64,000 bases of DNA from Vannielia litorea (GTDB taxonomy: Bacteria > Pseudomonadota > Alphaproteobacteria > Rhodobacterales > Rhodobacteraceae). Shown piece by piece: positions 33,277 to 41,974 of the stretch (position 1 is its first letter; each line of letters opens with the position of its first letter). The notes under the pieces are model-generated. The model did no database searches and was not told the DNA's origin. It was given only the letters and a program-made list of their open reading frames with translations. The DNA lies in NCBI RefSeq assembly GCF_019801175.1, contig NZ_JAHVJR010000001.1, positions 496,001 to 560,000 on the forward strand. The letters are read 5' to 3'. A program made the translations under genes and the position numbers.

Positions 33277-34986
33277 ATGAAATTTTTGAAGAACCGGCAC
33301 ATTGTGGCCGCATTAACTGCTGCGTCGGTCGCCATGCCGCCAGCGCAAGCCTCCGCAAATGACGCAGCGGCCCTCATCGGTGGGGCCATCATTGGTGCCG
33401 CCATCGCCAATGGCTCGAAAAACAAGCGCGTGGTGCGCCGGACGACCGGCGGGACCAAGCGCTACAAGAGCAGCGCGAATTCGGCGGCCCGTCAGGAAAA
33501 CCGCGAAACGCAGACGGCGCTCAACTATTTCGGCTTCGATGCCGGGGGCGCCGACGGTGTGATGGGGCGGCGCTCGCGCGCGGCGGTCACGGCGTTTCAG
33601 GCGCATCTGGGCTACCCGCCGACCGGGCAGCTCACGGTCTATGAGCGCAACTTCCTGATGTCGGCCTACCACCGCGCGCAGGCGGGCGGCCCCGCCGTGG
33701 CGCAATTGGCGGCCTCCAACCCGCTGGGCATGCGCGGCGTGCTGCTCACGTGGCGCGACGAGGCCGGGGCCGGGATGCCGGGCGTTCAGAGCGCCGCGGT
33801 CTCGCAATGGGGTCTGCCGCCGGTGGTGGCGCAATCGGTGCATGAGATCGCCCGCAGCTCCGACCCGACCGCCGACCAGCTGGTGCAGCGCTCGGGCTTC
33901 ATCCAGCTGGCCGACATGAACGGCGATGGCCGGACGGACTATATTCTGGATACCTCGGTTTCGGGCTCTGCCTTCTGGTGCAGCGCACAGGCCTGCGCGG
34001 TGCGGGTGTTTGCCTCGACGCCTCAGGGCTACGAGCGCAATGACTTTCAGGCCTACAACGTGACGCCAGCGATGTTCAGCTGTCAGCATGGCGTGTGCTC
34101 GAAGTCTGGTGAGGCCGGCACCCAGATGGCGGCGGCTCCGGCAACGACCGCCCCGGCGCTCCCGCAGACCCAGACCGCCTCGGCGCAGGTCTCGCTTCAG
34201 GCGGCCACACCGGTTGCCCCGGCCCAGCCGGTGGTGCAGGGCGGCGCGCCGGTTGAAGCTGCCGCCGCGACGGGCGGTGCAGCCATGCCGGACTTCTTTG
34301 CCGCCGCGCCGATAGCTGCCTCGCTGGAATCGCACTGCAACGAGGTTGGTCTGCAAACCTCCACCAATGGCGGCTACATCACCGCCGCGACGCTGGTTGA
34401 CGCCGATCAGGCGCTGGGCCAGCAGCTTTGCCTCGCCCGGACCTATGCGATCGCGCAGGGCGAGGAACTGGTGGCCAAGCTCCCGGCTGCCGCGCAATCC
34501 AGCGTTGGCGAGCAGTGCGAGGGCTTTGGTGCCCTGCTGAAACCGCATGTTGCGGCGGCCTCGGTCAAATCGGCAGATGCGGTGCTCTCCGATGTTGGGG
34601 CCTTCGTGCTGCAGAGCGGCCTACCGCCCGCGCAGATGGAAAAGACATCGGTGGTTTGCCTCGGCGTCGGCTACAAGATGGATGATCTCGACACCGCTCT
34701 TGGCTCCGCGCTGGTGCTGGTTGCGCTCGGCAAACAGCCCTACGCCGAGCTGGTCGGCCACCATCTGAGTCAGGGCTACGGCACGCCCGACCGCGATGAT
34801 CTGGCCGGTGTGTGGTACACCCGCGCCATCGATGCGCTCGAGGGCGGAACGGCGGCGGTGTTCAACCCCGGTCAGCCCGGACGCACCGAGTTGCTGCGCA
34901 AGGCGGTGATGCTGAAAGGCGGGCAGGGCGCGGCCCAGCCCGAGGAGTCGGTGACGGTGGTTCCGATCTTCAATATCGCAGACTGA
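33277..34986 (+). CDS. Secreted peptidoglycan-binding-domain protein
   Basis: 569 residues from ATG 33277; GGGG 6 bases upstream fits this start better than the ATG two codons earlier. A signal peptide (KFLKNRHIVAALTAASVAMPPAQASA) is followed by a basic stretch and a PG_binding_1 domain (ETQTALNYFGFDAGGADGVM, AAVTAFQAHLGYPPTGQLT) near residues 75-130. An FG-GAP-like FIQLADMNGDGRTDY lies near 215, then an Ala/Pro/Thr linker of about 60 residues, then an unfamiliar helical domain with three Cys. Single gene ending at a strong terminator. Likely periplasmic, envelope-associated. Confidence 0.85.
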   Translation: MKFLKNRHIVAALTAASVAMPPAQASANDAAALIGGAIIGAAIANGSKNKRVVRRTTGGTKRYKSSANSAARQENRETQTALNYFGFDAGGADGVMGRRSRAAVTAFQAHLGYPPTGQLTVYERNFLMSAYHRAQAGGPAVAQLAASNPLGMRGVLLTWRDEAGAGMPGVQSAAVSQWGLPPVVAQSVHEIARSSDPTADQLVQRSGFIQLADMNGDGRTDYILDTSVSGSAFWCSAQACAVRVFASTPQGYERNDFQAYNVTPAMFSCQHGVCSKSGEAGTQMAAAPATTAPALPQTQTASAQVSLQAATPVAPAQPVVQGGAPVEAAAATGGAAMPDFFAAAPIAASLESHCNEVGLQTSTNGGYITAATLVDADQALGQQLCLARTYAIAQGEELVAKLPAAAQSSVGEQCEGFGALLKPHVAAASVKSADAVLSDVGAFVLQSGLPPAQMEKTSVVCLGVGYKMDDLDTALGSALVLVALGKQPYAELVGHHLSQGYGTPDRDDLAGVWYTRAIDALEGGTAAVFNPGQPGRTELLRKAVMLKGGQGAAQPEESVTVVPIFNIAD

Positions 34987-35019
34987 GACGCCCGAAGACC
35001 GGGCCCGAAAAAAACCTGT

Positions 35020-35060
35020 GCGGGGGGATGAATTTCGCTTTTCATCCCCCCGCGCTTTTT
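35020..35060 (+). terminator. Strong rho-independent terminator
   Basis: A perfect 13-base stem, GCGGGGGGATGAA at 35020-35032 with its complement at 35041-35053, an 8-base loop and TTTTT at 35056-35060. It ends the peptidoglycan-binding gene just before the tRNA. Confidence 0.95.
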
Positions 35061-35089
35061 GTACACACCGCCGCACCAAGCCAAGATGT

Positions 35090-35176
35090 GCGGTCGTGGC
35101 GGAATTGGTAGACGCGCAGCGTTGAGGTCGCTGTGGGGTAACACCCGTGGAAGTTCGAGTCTTCTCGACCGCACCA
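35090..35176 (+). tRNA. tRNA-Leu(GAG)
   Basis: 87 bases including an encoded CCA end. Acceptor arms GCGGTCG (35090-35096) and CGACCGC (35166-35172) pair fully. The anticodon arm is CAGCG/CGCTG with loop TTGAGGT, placing the anticodon GAG at 35124-35126. A long variable arm (around GTGGGGTAACACCCGT) and GTTCGAGTC T-loop confirm a class II leucine tRNA. Confidence 0.96.
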
Positions 35177-35446
35177 TTTGCTCCCCGAGGTGGGAGTGAT
35201 CTTCTCCGAGACAGTCGAATATCCCGGCCAGTTCAGGCCCGTTTCGCGGGCGTCAGGGCTGGTTTTTGCTGTGCCGTAATGCACCGCACTCTGCCCGGAT
35301 AGCGGGCGAGGGTGCGGTTGTGCGTGGGGGCACAGTGGCTCTGCTGACCTGTTTTTGGAAAAAGTGAACTAAACGGTTTGCTTTTTCGTGGGGAGAGCTT
35401 ATCTCGGCGCAGATTGACGTCAACTCCGTATCGGAAGCCCTTCTTC

Positions 35447-36493
35447 GTGTCCTATCTCTCCCGCGCTCTGCCCCTCGTGGCGCTGCTCCTCGCCCTTCCC
35501 GTTCATGCCCAGGAGGCCGAAGTGCCTGCCGTGGTGCCCAAGCCGGTGAAGCTGATGACCCTCTCCTCGGAGCCGGTTACGCTGCAGCGGCAGTTCTTTG
35601 GTCAGGTCACGGCGCGGCAGACAGTGGATCTGGCGTTTCAAGTCGGCGGGCAGCTTGAGGTGCTCAATGCTGACGAAGGCACCAGCATGGAGGTGGGGGC
35701 GCTGATCGCGCAGCTCGATCTGGCGGTCTACGAGCGGGCGGTGGCGCAGGCGAAGGCGAATTTCGACAAAGCGCAGCGCGATGCGGACCGGCTCGCCAGC
35801 CTGCGCGGGCAGGCGGTGTCTGACGTGTCGGTGCGCGATGCCCAGACCCAGCTGCAACTGGCGCAGATCGCGCTGGACAATGCGCAGGCCGATCTGGGCG
35901 ACGCCTCGCTGCGGGCGCCTTTCGATGCGCTGGTCGCGCGGCGGCTGGTGCCAAATTACCAGACCGTTTCTGCCGGCACGCCCGTGGTGCGGTTGCATGA
36001 CGTGTCGGAGCTGCGAGTCGACATTCAGGTGCCCGAGGTGCTGTTCCGGCAGGCGGGCGCGGGCGACAACGTGGCCTTTGAGGCCGCGCTGCCCGGCGAT
36101 GCCACCCGCTACCCGATGGAGCTGCGCGAGTTCGAGGCCGAAACCTCGAATGTGGGCCAGACCTTTAACATCACGATGGCCTTCACCGAGAGCCCCGGCG
36201 CCTTCGTCTTTCCCGGCGCTTCGGTGACGGTTTATGCCTCGGCGGAGGGCAAGGTGCCCGATGGTATCATCCTGCCCGAGACGGCACTGGTGTTCGACCC
36301 GGCGGGCGCGGCGGCGGTGATGGTTTTTGCCGAGGGCACGGTGCGCCAGACCCCGGTGGAGATCGAGCTGCACGAGGACGGGCGGCTCTACATGACGGAG
36401 GGGCCGGAGGAGGGCACCCAGATCGTGGTGACCGGGGCCTCGCAGCTCAGCGACGGCCAGCCGGTGCGCCCCTTCACCCGTATCGGGGAGTAG
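35447..36493 (+). CDS. RND efflux periplasmic adaptor (membrane fusion) protein
   Basis: 348 residues from GTG 35447, preceded by GGAAG; earlier in-frame TTG starts lack a signal peptide layout. The signal is LSRALPLVALLLALPVHAQ. The adaptor fold is clear: a lipoyl half (LAFQVGGQLEVLNADEGTSMEVGALIAQLDL split around the hairpin), a coiled-coil hairpin (about 95-150) and the second lipoyl half (LRAPFDALVARRLVPNYQTV). It links the RND pump to a TolC-like channel, not encoded here. Starts 270 bases after the tRNA and 4 bases before the pump gene. Confidence 0.9.
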   Translation: MSYLSRALPLVALLLALPVHAQEAEVPAVVPKPVKLMTLSSEPVTLQRQFFGQVTARQTVDLAFQVGGQLEVLNADEGTSMEVGALIAQLDLAVYERAVAQAKANFDKAQRDADRLASLRGQAVSDVSVRDAQTQLQLAQIALDNAQADLGDASLRAPFDALVARRLVPNYQTVSAGTPVVRLHDVSELRVDIQVPEVLFRQAGAGDNVAFEAALPGDATRYPMELREFEAETSNVGQTFNITMAFTESPGAFVFPGASVTVYASAEGKVPDGIILPETALVFDPAGAAAVMVFAEGTVRQTPVEIELHEDGRLYMTEGPEEGTQIVVTGASQLSDGQPVRPFTRIGE

Positions 36494-36497
36494 GCCC

Positions 36498-39400
36498 ATG
36501 TCTGTTGCGCGCGCCTCCATTGACCGGGCGCTGATCACCTGGATCCTCATGCTGATCTGCCTGCTGGGCGGCATCTGGGGATTTGCCACGATCGGCCGCC
36601 TCGAAGACCCCGCCTTCACCATCAAGAACGCGATCATCATCACGCAATATCCCGGTGCCAGCGCCGAGCAGGTGGCGCGGGAGGTGTCGGAGCCGCTGGA
36701 ATCCGAGATCCAGAAGATGGGCGAGATCGACTTCATCACCTCGTCCAACAAGCCGGGCGTGAGCCGGATCTCGGTGAACATCGAGAGCACCTATGACGGC
36801 ACAGAGCTGCCCGCGATCTGGACCAAGCTGCGCAACCGCGTGGAGGACGCGCAGCGCAACCTGCCGCCCGAGGCGGCCACGCCGATCGTGAATGACACCT
36901 TCGGCGATGTGTTCGGCGTGTTCTATGCGGTCACTGCCCCCGGCTTCACCGATGCCGAGGTGCATGAAATTTCCGAGTTCCTGCGCCGTGAGCTCTTGGC
37001 GGTGGAGGGCGTGGCCGATGTCGCGGTGGCCGGGTTGCCGGCCGAGGCGGTCTATGTCGATGCACGCACTTCGATCATCACCAACCTCGGCATCAGCGCC
37101 GAGGCGATTGCCGGTGCCCTCTCGAACACCGACAGCCGCACGCCTGCGGGATCGGTCACCCAGAACGGGCAGGACATTCGCATTCAGGCGCCCGAGGGCT
37201 CAGACACGGTCGATGAAATCGCTAACCTCACCATTGGCGTGGGCGGCGATGTGATCGACCTGCTGGACCTTGCCACGGTGGAGCGCGCGCGGGTGACCGA
37301 CCCGACGGAGATCATCCGCTTTCAGGGCGAGGAGGCCTTTACGCTGGGCGTCGCCGGCAAGGCGGACCTGAACATCGTGGAGGTCGGCAAGCGGGTGGAT
37401 GTGCGCCTTGCGGAGATCATGCGCGATGTGCCCGCGGGGGTGGAGTTGCACCCGGTCTACCAGCAGCATGTGGTGGTCGATGAAGCCTCCAACGCCTTTC
37501 TGGTGAACCTCGCCATGTCGGTCGCGATCGTGGTGATCGTGCTGGCGCTCTTCATGGGCTGGCGGGCGGCGGTTGTAGTGGGCGCCACGCTGCTGCTGAC
37601 GGTCGTGGGCACCATCTTCCTCATGGCGATCTTCGGGATCGAGATGGAGCGGATTTCGCTCGGCGCCCTCATCATCGCGATGGGGATGCTGGTCGATAAC
37701 GCCATCGTGGTGGCCGAGGGGATGCAGGGCGACATGGCGCAGGGCAAATCGGCCCGCGATGCCGCTGAAGACGTGGCGAGCAAGACGCAAACGCCGCTTC
37801 TGGGGGCGACTGTGATCGGGATCATGGCCTTTGCCGGGATCGGCCTGTCACCCGACGCCACCGGCGAGTTCCTGTTTTCGCTCTTTGCTGTCATCGGCAT
37901 CTCGCTGCTGCTGTCGTGGGTGCTGGCAATCACCGCCACGCCGCTCTTGGCGCATTACTTCTTCAAGGTGGGTTCGGGCGAAGGCACCGACCAATACGGC
38001 GGCCCGCTGTTCCGCGCCTATCGGTCGGTGCTGAGCGCCGCGCTCACCCTGCGCCACCTCGTCATTCTGGCGCTGATCGGGATCACGGTGCTCTGTTTCA
38101 TCGGCTTCGGGCAGGTGAAGCAGCAGTTCTTCCCCGACAGCAACACGCCGATCTTCTACGTGCATTACAAGTTGCCGCAGGGCTCGAGCATCCATCAGGT
38201 CTCCGAAGACATGGGCGTGCTCGAAGAGTGGCTGCTGGAGCGGGATGACGTGACCTCGGTGGCCACCTTCATCGGCGGCGGGGCGACGCGCTTCATGCTG
38301 ACCTACGCACCGGAAGAGGCGCTGCCGACCTATGGTCACCTGATCATCCGCACCGAGAGCCTTGAGCAGATCCCGCCGCTGCGCGCCGATCTGGAGGCCT
38401 TCGGGCGCGGCACGTTGACGGCGGGCGAGTTCCGCACCGAGCGGCTGGCCTTCGGCCCCGGCGGCGGCGCGCCGATTGCCGCGCGCTTCTCCGGGCCGGA
38501 CCCGGTGGTGCTGCGCGATCTCGCCGAGCAGGCCGAGGCCGCGCTCAGGGGCGCATCGGACCAGCTGATGGACCTGCGCACCGACTGGCGCGAGCGTGAG
38601 CTGGTGATCGTGCCGGACTTTGCCGACGAGCGGGCCAAGGCGGCCGGTGTCTCGCGCGAGGATCTGGCGCAGTCGCTTCAGGTCGGCACCGATGGCAGCC
38701 AGGTGGGCTACTACCGGGAGGGCGACCGGCTGATCCCGATCATCATGCGCTCCGACAGTGCGCAGGGCGAGGGCGCGGCGCATCTGGTGGACCTGCCTGT
38801 CTATTCCGAGGCGGCGGGGGCCTATATTCCGGTCGCGCAGATCACCGATGGCTTCCACTGGGAGGCGCAGAACACCTTCGTCGTGCGCCGCGACCGTGTG
38901 CCGACGATCACCGTGCTCGCGGGCGTGCCTGCCGGGGTGAATGCCTCGGGCGTGTTCAACGAAATCCGCGGCGTGATCGAGGAGATCCCGCTGCCGGAGG
39001 GCTACGTGCTCGAATGGGGCGGTGAATATGAGAACTCCACCGAGGCGCAGGCGAGCCTTGGCAAGCAATTGCCGCTCTCGCTGATCATCATGGTGCTGAT
39101 CTCGGTGCTGCTGTTCGGCAAGATCCGCCAGCCGGTGATCATCTGGCTGCTGGTGCCGATGAGCGTGAACGGCGTGGCGATCGGGCTGCTCGGCACCGGC
39201 CTGCCGTTCTCCTTTACCGCGCTGCTCGGCCTGCTCTCGCTCTCTGGCATGCTGATCAAGAACGGGATCGTGCTGGTCGAGGAGATCGACCTCGTGCGAG
39301 CCGAGGGCGTGCCCTTCCGCAAGGCGGTGCTGGATGCCTCGACCTCCCGTCTGCGGCCCGTTGTGCTGGCGGCGGCGACGACCATACTCGGGATGATCCC

Positions 39401-39593
39401 GCTGCTCTCGGATGCCTTCTTTGCCTCGATGGCGGTGACGATCATGGGCGGCCTCGGCTTTGCCTCGATCCTGACCCTCGTGGCGGCGCCGGTGTTCTAC
39501 TACAGCTTCTTCCCCCGTGCGCGGCGGGAAGATGCGAAGCAGCGCAAGGCAGAGCGGAAGGCCGCCAAGGAGGCCAAGGCCGCAGCGGCCTGA
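36498..39593 (+). CDS. RND-family efflux pump, inner-membrane transporter
   Basis: 1031 residues, standard for the AcrB/HAE1-like family. Two six-helix halves with large periplasmic loops after TM1 and TM7 are visible; RFQGEEAFTLGVAGKA and GQVKQQFFPDSNTPIFYV sit in the porter region. SLGALIIAMGMLVDNAIVVAEGM has the TM4 Asp of the proton relay, and GMLIKNGIVLVEEIDL marks TM10. The C-terminus is a short charged Lys/Ala tail. Drugs or lipids could be exported; substrate not predictable from sequence. Confidence 0.94.
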   Translation: MSVARASIDRALITWILMLICLLGGIWGFATIGRLEDPAFTIKNAIIITQYPGASAEQVAREVSEPLESEIQKMGEIDFITSSNKPGVSRISVNIESTYDGTELPAIWTKLRNRVEDAQRNLPPEAATPIVNDTFGDVFGVFYAVTAPGFTDAEVHEISEFLRRELLAVEGVADVAVAGLPAEAVYVDARTSIITNLGISAEAIAGALSNTDSRTPAGSVTQNGQDIRIQAPEGSDTVDEIANLTIGVGGDVIDLLDLATVERARVTDPTEIIRFQGEEAFTLGVAGKADLNIVEVGKRVDVRLAEIMRDVPAGVELHPVYQQHVVVDEASNAFLVNLAMSVAIVVIVLALFMGWRAAVVVGATLLLTVVGTIFLMAIFGIEMERISLGALIIAMGMLVDNAIVVAEGMQGDMAQGKSARDAAEDVASKTQTPLLGATVIGIMAFAGIGLSPDATGEFLFSLFAVIGISLLLSWVLAITATPLLAHYFFKVGSGEGTDQYGGPLFRAYRSVLSAALTLRHLVILALIGITVLCFIGFGQVKQQFFPDSNTPIFYVHYKLPQGSSIHQVSEDMGVLEEWLLERDDVTSVATFIGGGATRFMLTYAPEEALPTYGHLIIRTESLEQIPPLRADLEAFGRGTLTAGEFRTERLAFGPGGGAPIAARFSGPDPVVLRDLAEQAEAALRGASDQLMDLRTDWRERELVIVPDFADERAKAAGVSREDLAQSLQVGTDGSQVGYYREGDRLIPIIMRSDSAQGEGAAHLVDLPVYSEAAGAYIPVAQITDGFHWEAQNTFVVRRDRVPTITVLAGVPAGVNASGVFNEIRGVIEEIPLPEGYVLEWGGEYENSTEAQASLGKQLPLSLIIMVLISVLLFGKIRQPVIIWLLVPMSVNGVAIGLLGTGLPFSFTALLGLLSLSGMLIKNGIVLVEEIDLVRAEGVPFRKAVLDASTSRLRPVVLAAATTILGMIPLLSDAFFASMAVTIMGGLGFASILTLVAAPVFYYSFFPRARREDAKQRKAERKAAKEAKAAAA

Positions 39594-39641
39594 GGCCTGC
39601 GCTTGGCGGGGCGGGTCAGCCGCCCCGTTCCGTGCCCACAA

Positions 39642-39672
39642 AGAAGCCCGCCGCGAAGAGCGGCGGGCTTCT
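39642..39672. terminator. Bidirectional terminator between efflux pump and fasciclin genes
   Basis: AGAAGCCCGCCGC (39642-39654) and GCGGCGGGCTTCT (39660-39672): a perfect 13-base stem with a 5-base loop, followed by GTGTTTCT. It lies between two convergent genes. Confidence 0.85.
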
Positions 39673-39690
39673 GTGTTTCTGGCGCGCGGC

Positions 39691-40239
39691 TTACTGCTTG
39701 GGCAGCATCACGCGGTCGATCACGTGGATCACGCCGTTGGACTGCTCCACATCGGCCACGGTGACGGTGGCCATGCGGCCGTTCTCGTCGGTCAGGGTGA
39801 TCTTGCCGCCGGTCATCTTGGCTTGCAGCGTGCAGCCACCCAGCGTGGGCACTGGGTGCATTCCGCCGTCATCGGCGATCATCCCGGCGATGGCGGTGGA
39901 CATCGCCTTGGCACCGACCACGTGGCAGGTGAGGATCTCGGTCAGCTGCTTCTTGGCACCGGGCTGCATCAGCGCGTTCAGCGACTCCGGCGTGACCATC
40001 GCAAAGGCGGCATCGGTCGGGGCGAAGACGGTGAAGGGGCCCTCGGAGGCCAGCGTATCGACAAGGCCGGCCTGCTTGACAGCGGCAACAAGCGTAGTGT
40101 GGATCGGCGAGTTCACGGCGTTCTCGACGATGTTGCGCTCGACCAGCATGGGCGCGCCGCCGACAGTGGGGTTGGCGGCCATGGCGGCGCCGGTGGTGAG
40201 GGCGGCGGCGGTGGCGGCGAGGGTCAGTGTGCGAAGCAT
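39691..40239 (-). CDS. Fasciclin-domain secreted protein
   Basis: 182 residues from ATG 40239 with GGAAGGA upstream. A signal peptide (MLRTLTLAATAAALTTGAAM) leads to one FAS1 domain: H1 box EGPFTVFAPTDAAF, TEILTCHVVGAKAM and the C-terminal H2 box GVIHVIDRVMLP. Two Cys (LTCHVV, GGCTLQ) may form a disulfide. FAS1 proteins are often adhesins or surface proteins in bacteria; function here unknown. Not co-transcribed with its neighbours. Confidence 0.92.
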   Translation of the reverse strand: MLRTLTLAATAAALTTGAAMAANPTVGGAPMLVERNIVENAVNSPIHTTLVAAVKQAGLVDTLASEGPFTVFAPTDAAFAMVTPESLNALMQPGAKKQLTEILTCHVVGAKAMSTAIAGMIADDGGMHPVPTLGGCTLQAKMTGGKITLTDENGRMATVTVADVEQSNGVIHVIDRVMLPKQ

Positions 40240-40344
40240 GTGATGTCCTTCCTGTTGGTGTCTGGGCGGGATGCCCTTGAGGAGAGACACGGGGGGCGGA
40301 CGCGCAAAGTTTCACCGCCGGGCACAAAAAACCGGCGGGGCCGC

Positions 40345-41574
40345 TCAGATCACCGCGGTTTCGAGCTGCCGTGCGGCGGCTGCGATGCGGGCGTAGCCCA
40401 TCGGCGCGAGGTCGAGCGAGGTGTAGCGCCCGTGGGTGATCAGCTCGGCCAGCCCGCGCCCGACAGCGGGGGCCTGTTGCAGCCCGTGGCCGGAGAAGCC
40501 GTTGGCGAAGTGGAAGTTTTCCACCTCCTCCGAGGGGCCGACCACCAAGTTATGGTCGAGCGTGTTCATCGCATAATGCCCGGCCCAATAGTTGACGACC
40601 TTTAGCGCCTCGAAGGCGGTGGAGCGAGCGGCCAGGGCGGGCCAGATGATGTCTTCGAAATCCTGATGGCGCGGCTCGAAGTCATCGAAATCCGCCGCCG
40701 TGTCGACGGGCGGGGCGCAGCCGGTCAGAAAGTAGCGGCCCTCGGGGCGCACGTAGATGCCGGAGGGGTCGATCATCAGCGGCAGGCGGCCCGCGTTGAC
40801 CGTGGCGCTGCCCTCGGGGCTTTGGGCGCAGTCGAAGACGAAGCTGGTGCGCTTGCGCGGCTCGACCGGTATGTGCAGCCCGGCCATGCGGGCGGTGAGT
40901 GCGGCGCGAGGGCCGGAGGCGTTGACGACATGGCCGGCCGCGATGGTCTCGCCGCTGGCGAGGGTAACATGGGTGATGCGGTGGCCGCTGCGGGTGAGGG
41001 CGGTGACCTCGCCGGTCAGCAACTCGGCCCCATGATCACGCGCGCGGGCGCGGTAGCCCTGCATCATCATCGCCGAGTCGAACCAGCCCTCGCCGGAGTG
41101 GCCATAGGATGCGAGGCGGATGTCGGTGGTGTGCAGATGCGGGAAGGCGGCGCCAAGCTCCTCCGGCGACCAGAGCGACACATCGGCCCCCGCCGCCCGC
41201 TGCACCGCGTGGTTGGCCCGCAGCTCGGCCTCCTGCGCGGGGGTTTCGGCCAGAAACAGGTAGCCGCCCGGGTGGTAGCCGAGGCTGGGCTTGTCTGCGC
41301 CGCTGCCCATCATCTCCGGCCAGTCGGCGATCACCTGCCCGGCGTGGAGCGACATAGCCACGTTGGTTGCGTGAGAGAACTGCACCCGGATCGAGGACGA
41401 GGAGAGCGCGGTGGAGGAGGTCTTGAAGCTCGGGTCCCGCTCGATCACCAGAACGGTGCCGGTGAAGTCCGGCGAGGTGGCGAGGTGCCATGCGACCGAG
41501 GCCCCGATCACCGCGCCGCCGATGATGACGACATCGTAGCTGGAGCGGGCAGGGCGTTGGGTCATCGTGGTCAT
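40345..41574 (-). CDS. FAD-dependent amino-acid oxidoreductase (DAO family, sarcosine oxidase-like)
   Basis: 409 residues from ATG 41574 (a second ATG follows 3 codons on). The dinucleotide fold is YDVVIIGGAVIGASVAWHL, in which the third Gly of the usual GGGxxG is Ala. Further features are the middle DLxLxxxG-like region (HVVNASGPRAAL) and the C-terminal FAD loop NFHFANGFSGHGLQQAPAVG. Members oxidise sarcosine, dimethylglycine, proline or glycine-like amines. No neighbours help. Assignment to the DAO superfamily is safe; substrate is not. Confidence 0.88.
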   Translation of the reverse strand: MTTMTQRPARSSYDVVIIGGAVIGASVAWHLATSPDFTGTVLVIERDPSFKTSSTALSSSSIRVQFSHATNVAMSLHAGQVIADWPEMMGSGADKPSLGYHPGGYLFLAETPAQEAELRANHAVQRAAGADVSLWSPEELGAAFPHLHTTDIRLASYGHSGEGWFDSAMMMQGYRARARDHGAELLTGEVTALTRSGHRITHVTLASGETIAAGHVVNASGPRAALTARMAGLHIPVEPRKRTSFVFDCAQSPEGSATVNAGRLPLMIDPSGIYVRPEGRYFLTGCAPPVDTAADFDDFEPRHQDFEDIIWPALAARSTAFEALKVVNYWAGHYAMNTLDHNLVVGPSEEVENFHFANGFSGHGLQQAPAVGRGLAELITHGRYTSLDLAPMGYARIAAAARQLETAVI

Positions 41575-41651
41575 CCGGGCAGGGGGTTGCCCGGAGACAT
41601 TGAGCGAAATGCGCGCAGTGGCAAGAGGCTTTGCGCCTCCGGCGCTATGCG

Positions 41652-41834
41652 TCAGGCCGTGTGGCCCCGCTCGATCCGGGCATATTGCGCCGGGCGGGCC
41701 TCGCCGTGCGCGGTGGGGCGACGCAGGGCGGCCTTGGTGGCCGGGTGCGCGCCTTCGGTGTCCTGGCGCTTGGCGGCTTCGGTCATGTGCTTGAGGCTGG
41801 TGTCGGGAGCTTGATCGGGGGTCTTGTCGGTCAT
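41652..41834 (-). CDS. Small unknown hydrophilic protein (60 residues)
   Basis: 60 residues from ATG 41834 with an unusually strong AAGGAGGA ribosome site 7 bases upstream, which supports real translation. The sequence is hydrophilic and rich in Thr, Ala and charged residues (TDKTPDQAPDTSLKHMTEAAK, split by type), with no signal peptide, Cys or membrane segment. I do not recognise a family. It lies between the FAD oxidoreductase and xylA and reads in the same direction as both. Confidence 0.65.
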   Translation of the reverse strand: MTDKTPDQAPDTSLKHMTEAAKRQDTEGAHPATKAALRRPTAHGEARPAQYARIERGHTA

Positions 41835-41916
41835 CGCAGGGTCCTCCTTGGAGTCTCAAGGTAGGGCCGGATCGGACCTATTGCAAGGGCGCGGCTCATC
41901 CGCCCATTGAGGCGTG

Positions 41917-41942
41917 TTCGCCCCGGTGAGGACCGGGGCGAA
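41917..41942 (-). terminator. Hairpin downstream of xylA
   Basis: TTCGCCCCGGT (41917-41927) and ACCGGGGCGAA (41932-41942) form an 11-base stem with a 4-base loop, 32 bases beyond the xylA stop. A T-tract is absent, so it may be a terminator needing a factor or an mRNA stabiliser. Confidence 0.7.
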
Positions 41943-41974
41943 GAGACCGTAAGGCCGTTGAGAGGCCGGGCCGG

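Noticed and set aside
35371..35379. Short palindrome AAACGGTTT upstream of the efflux pump genes
   Set aside because: Only 4-base arms around one base in an AT-rich promoter region; too short to call an operator, and no regulator gene is adjacent.
40345..41859. A longer form of the FAD oxidoreductase (504 residues)
   Set aside because: The extra 95 N-terminal residues are basic, His/Arg/Gly-rich and unlike the family, and they overlap the small 60-residue gene. The FAD motif starts soon after ATG 41574.
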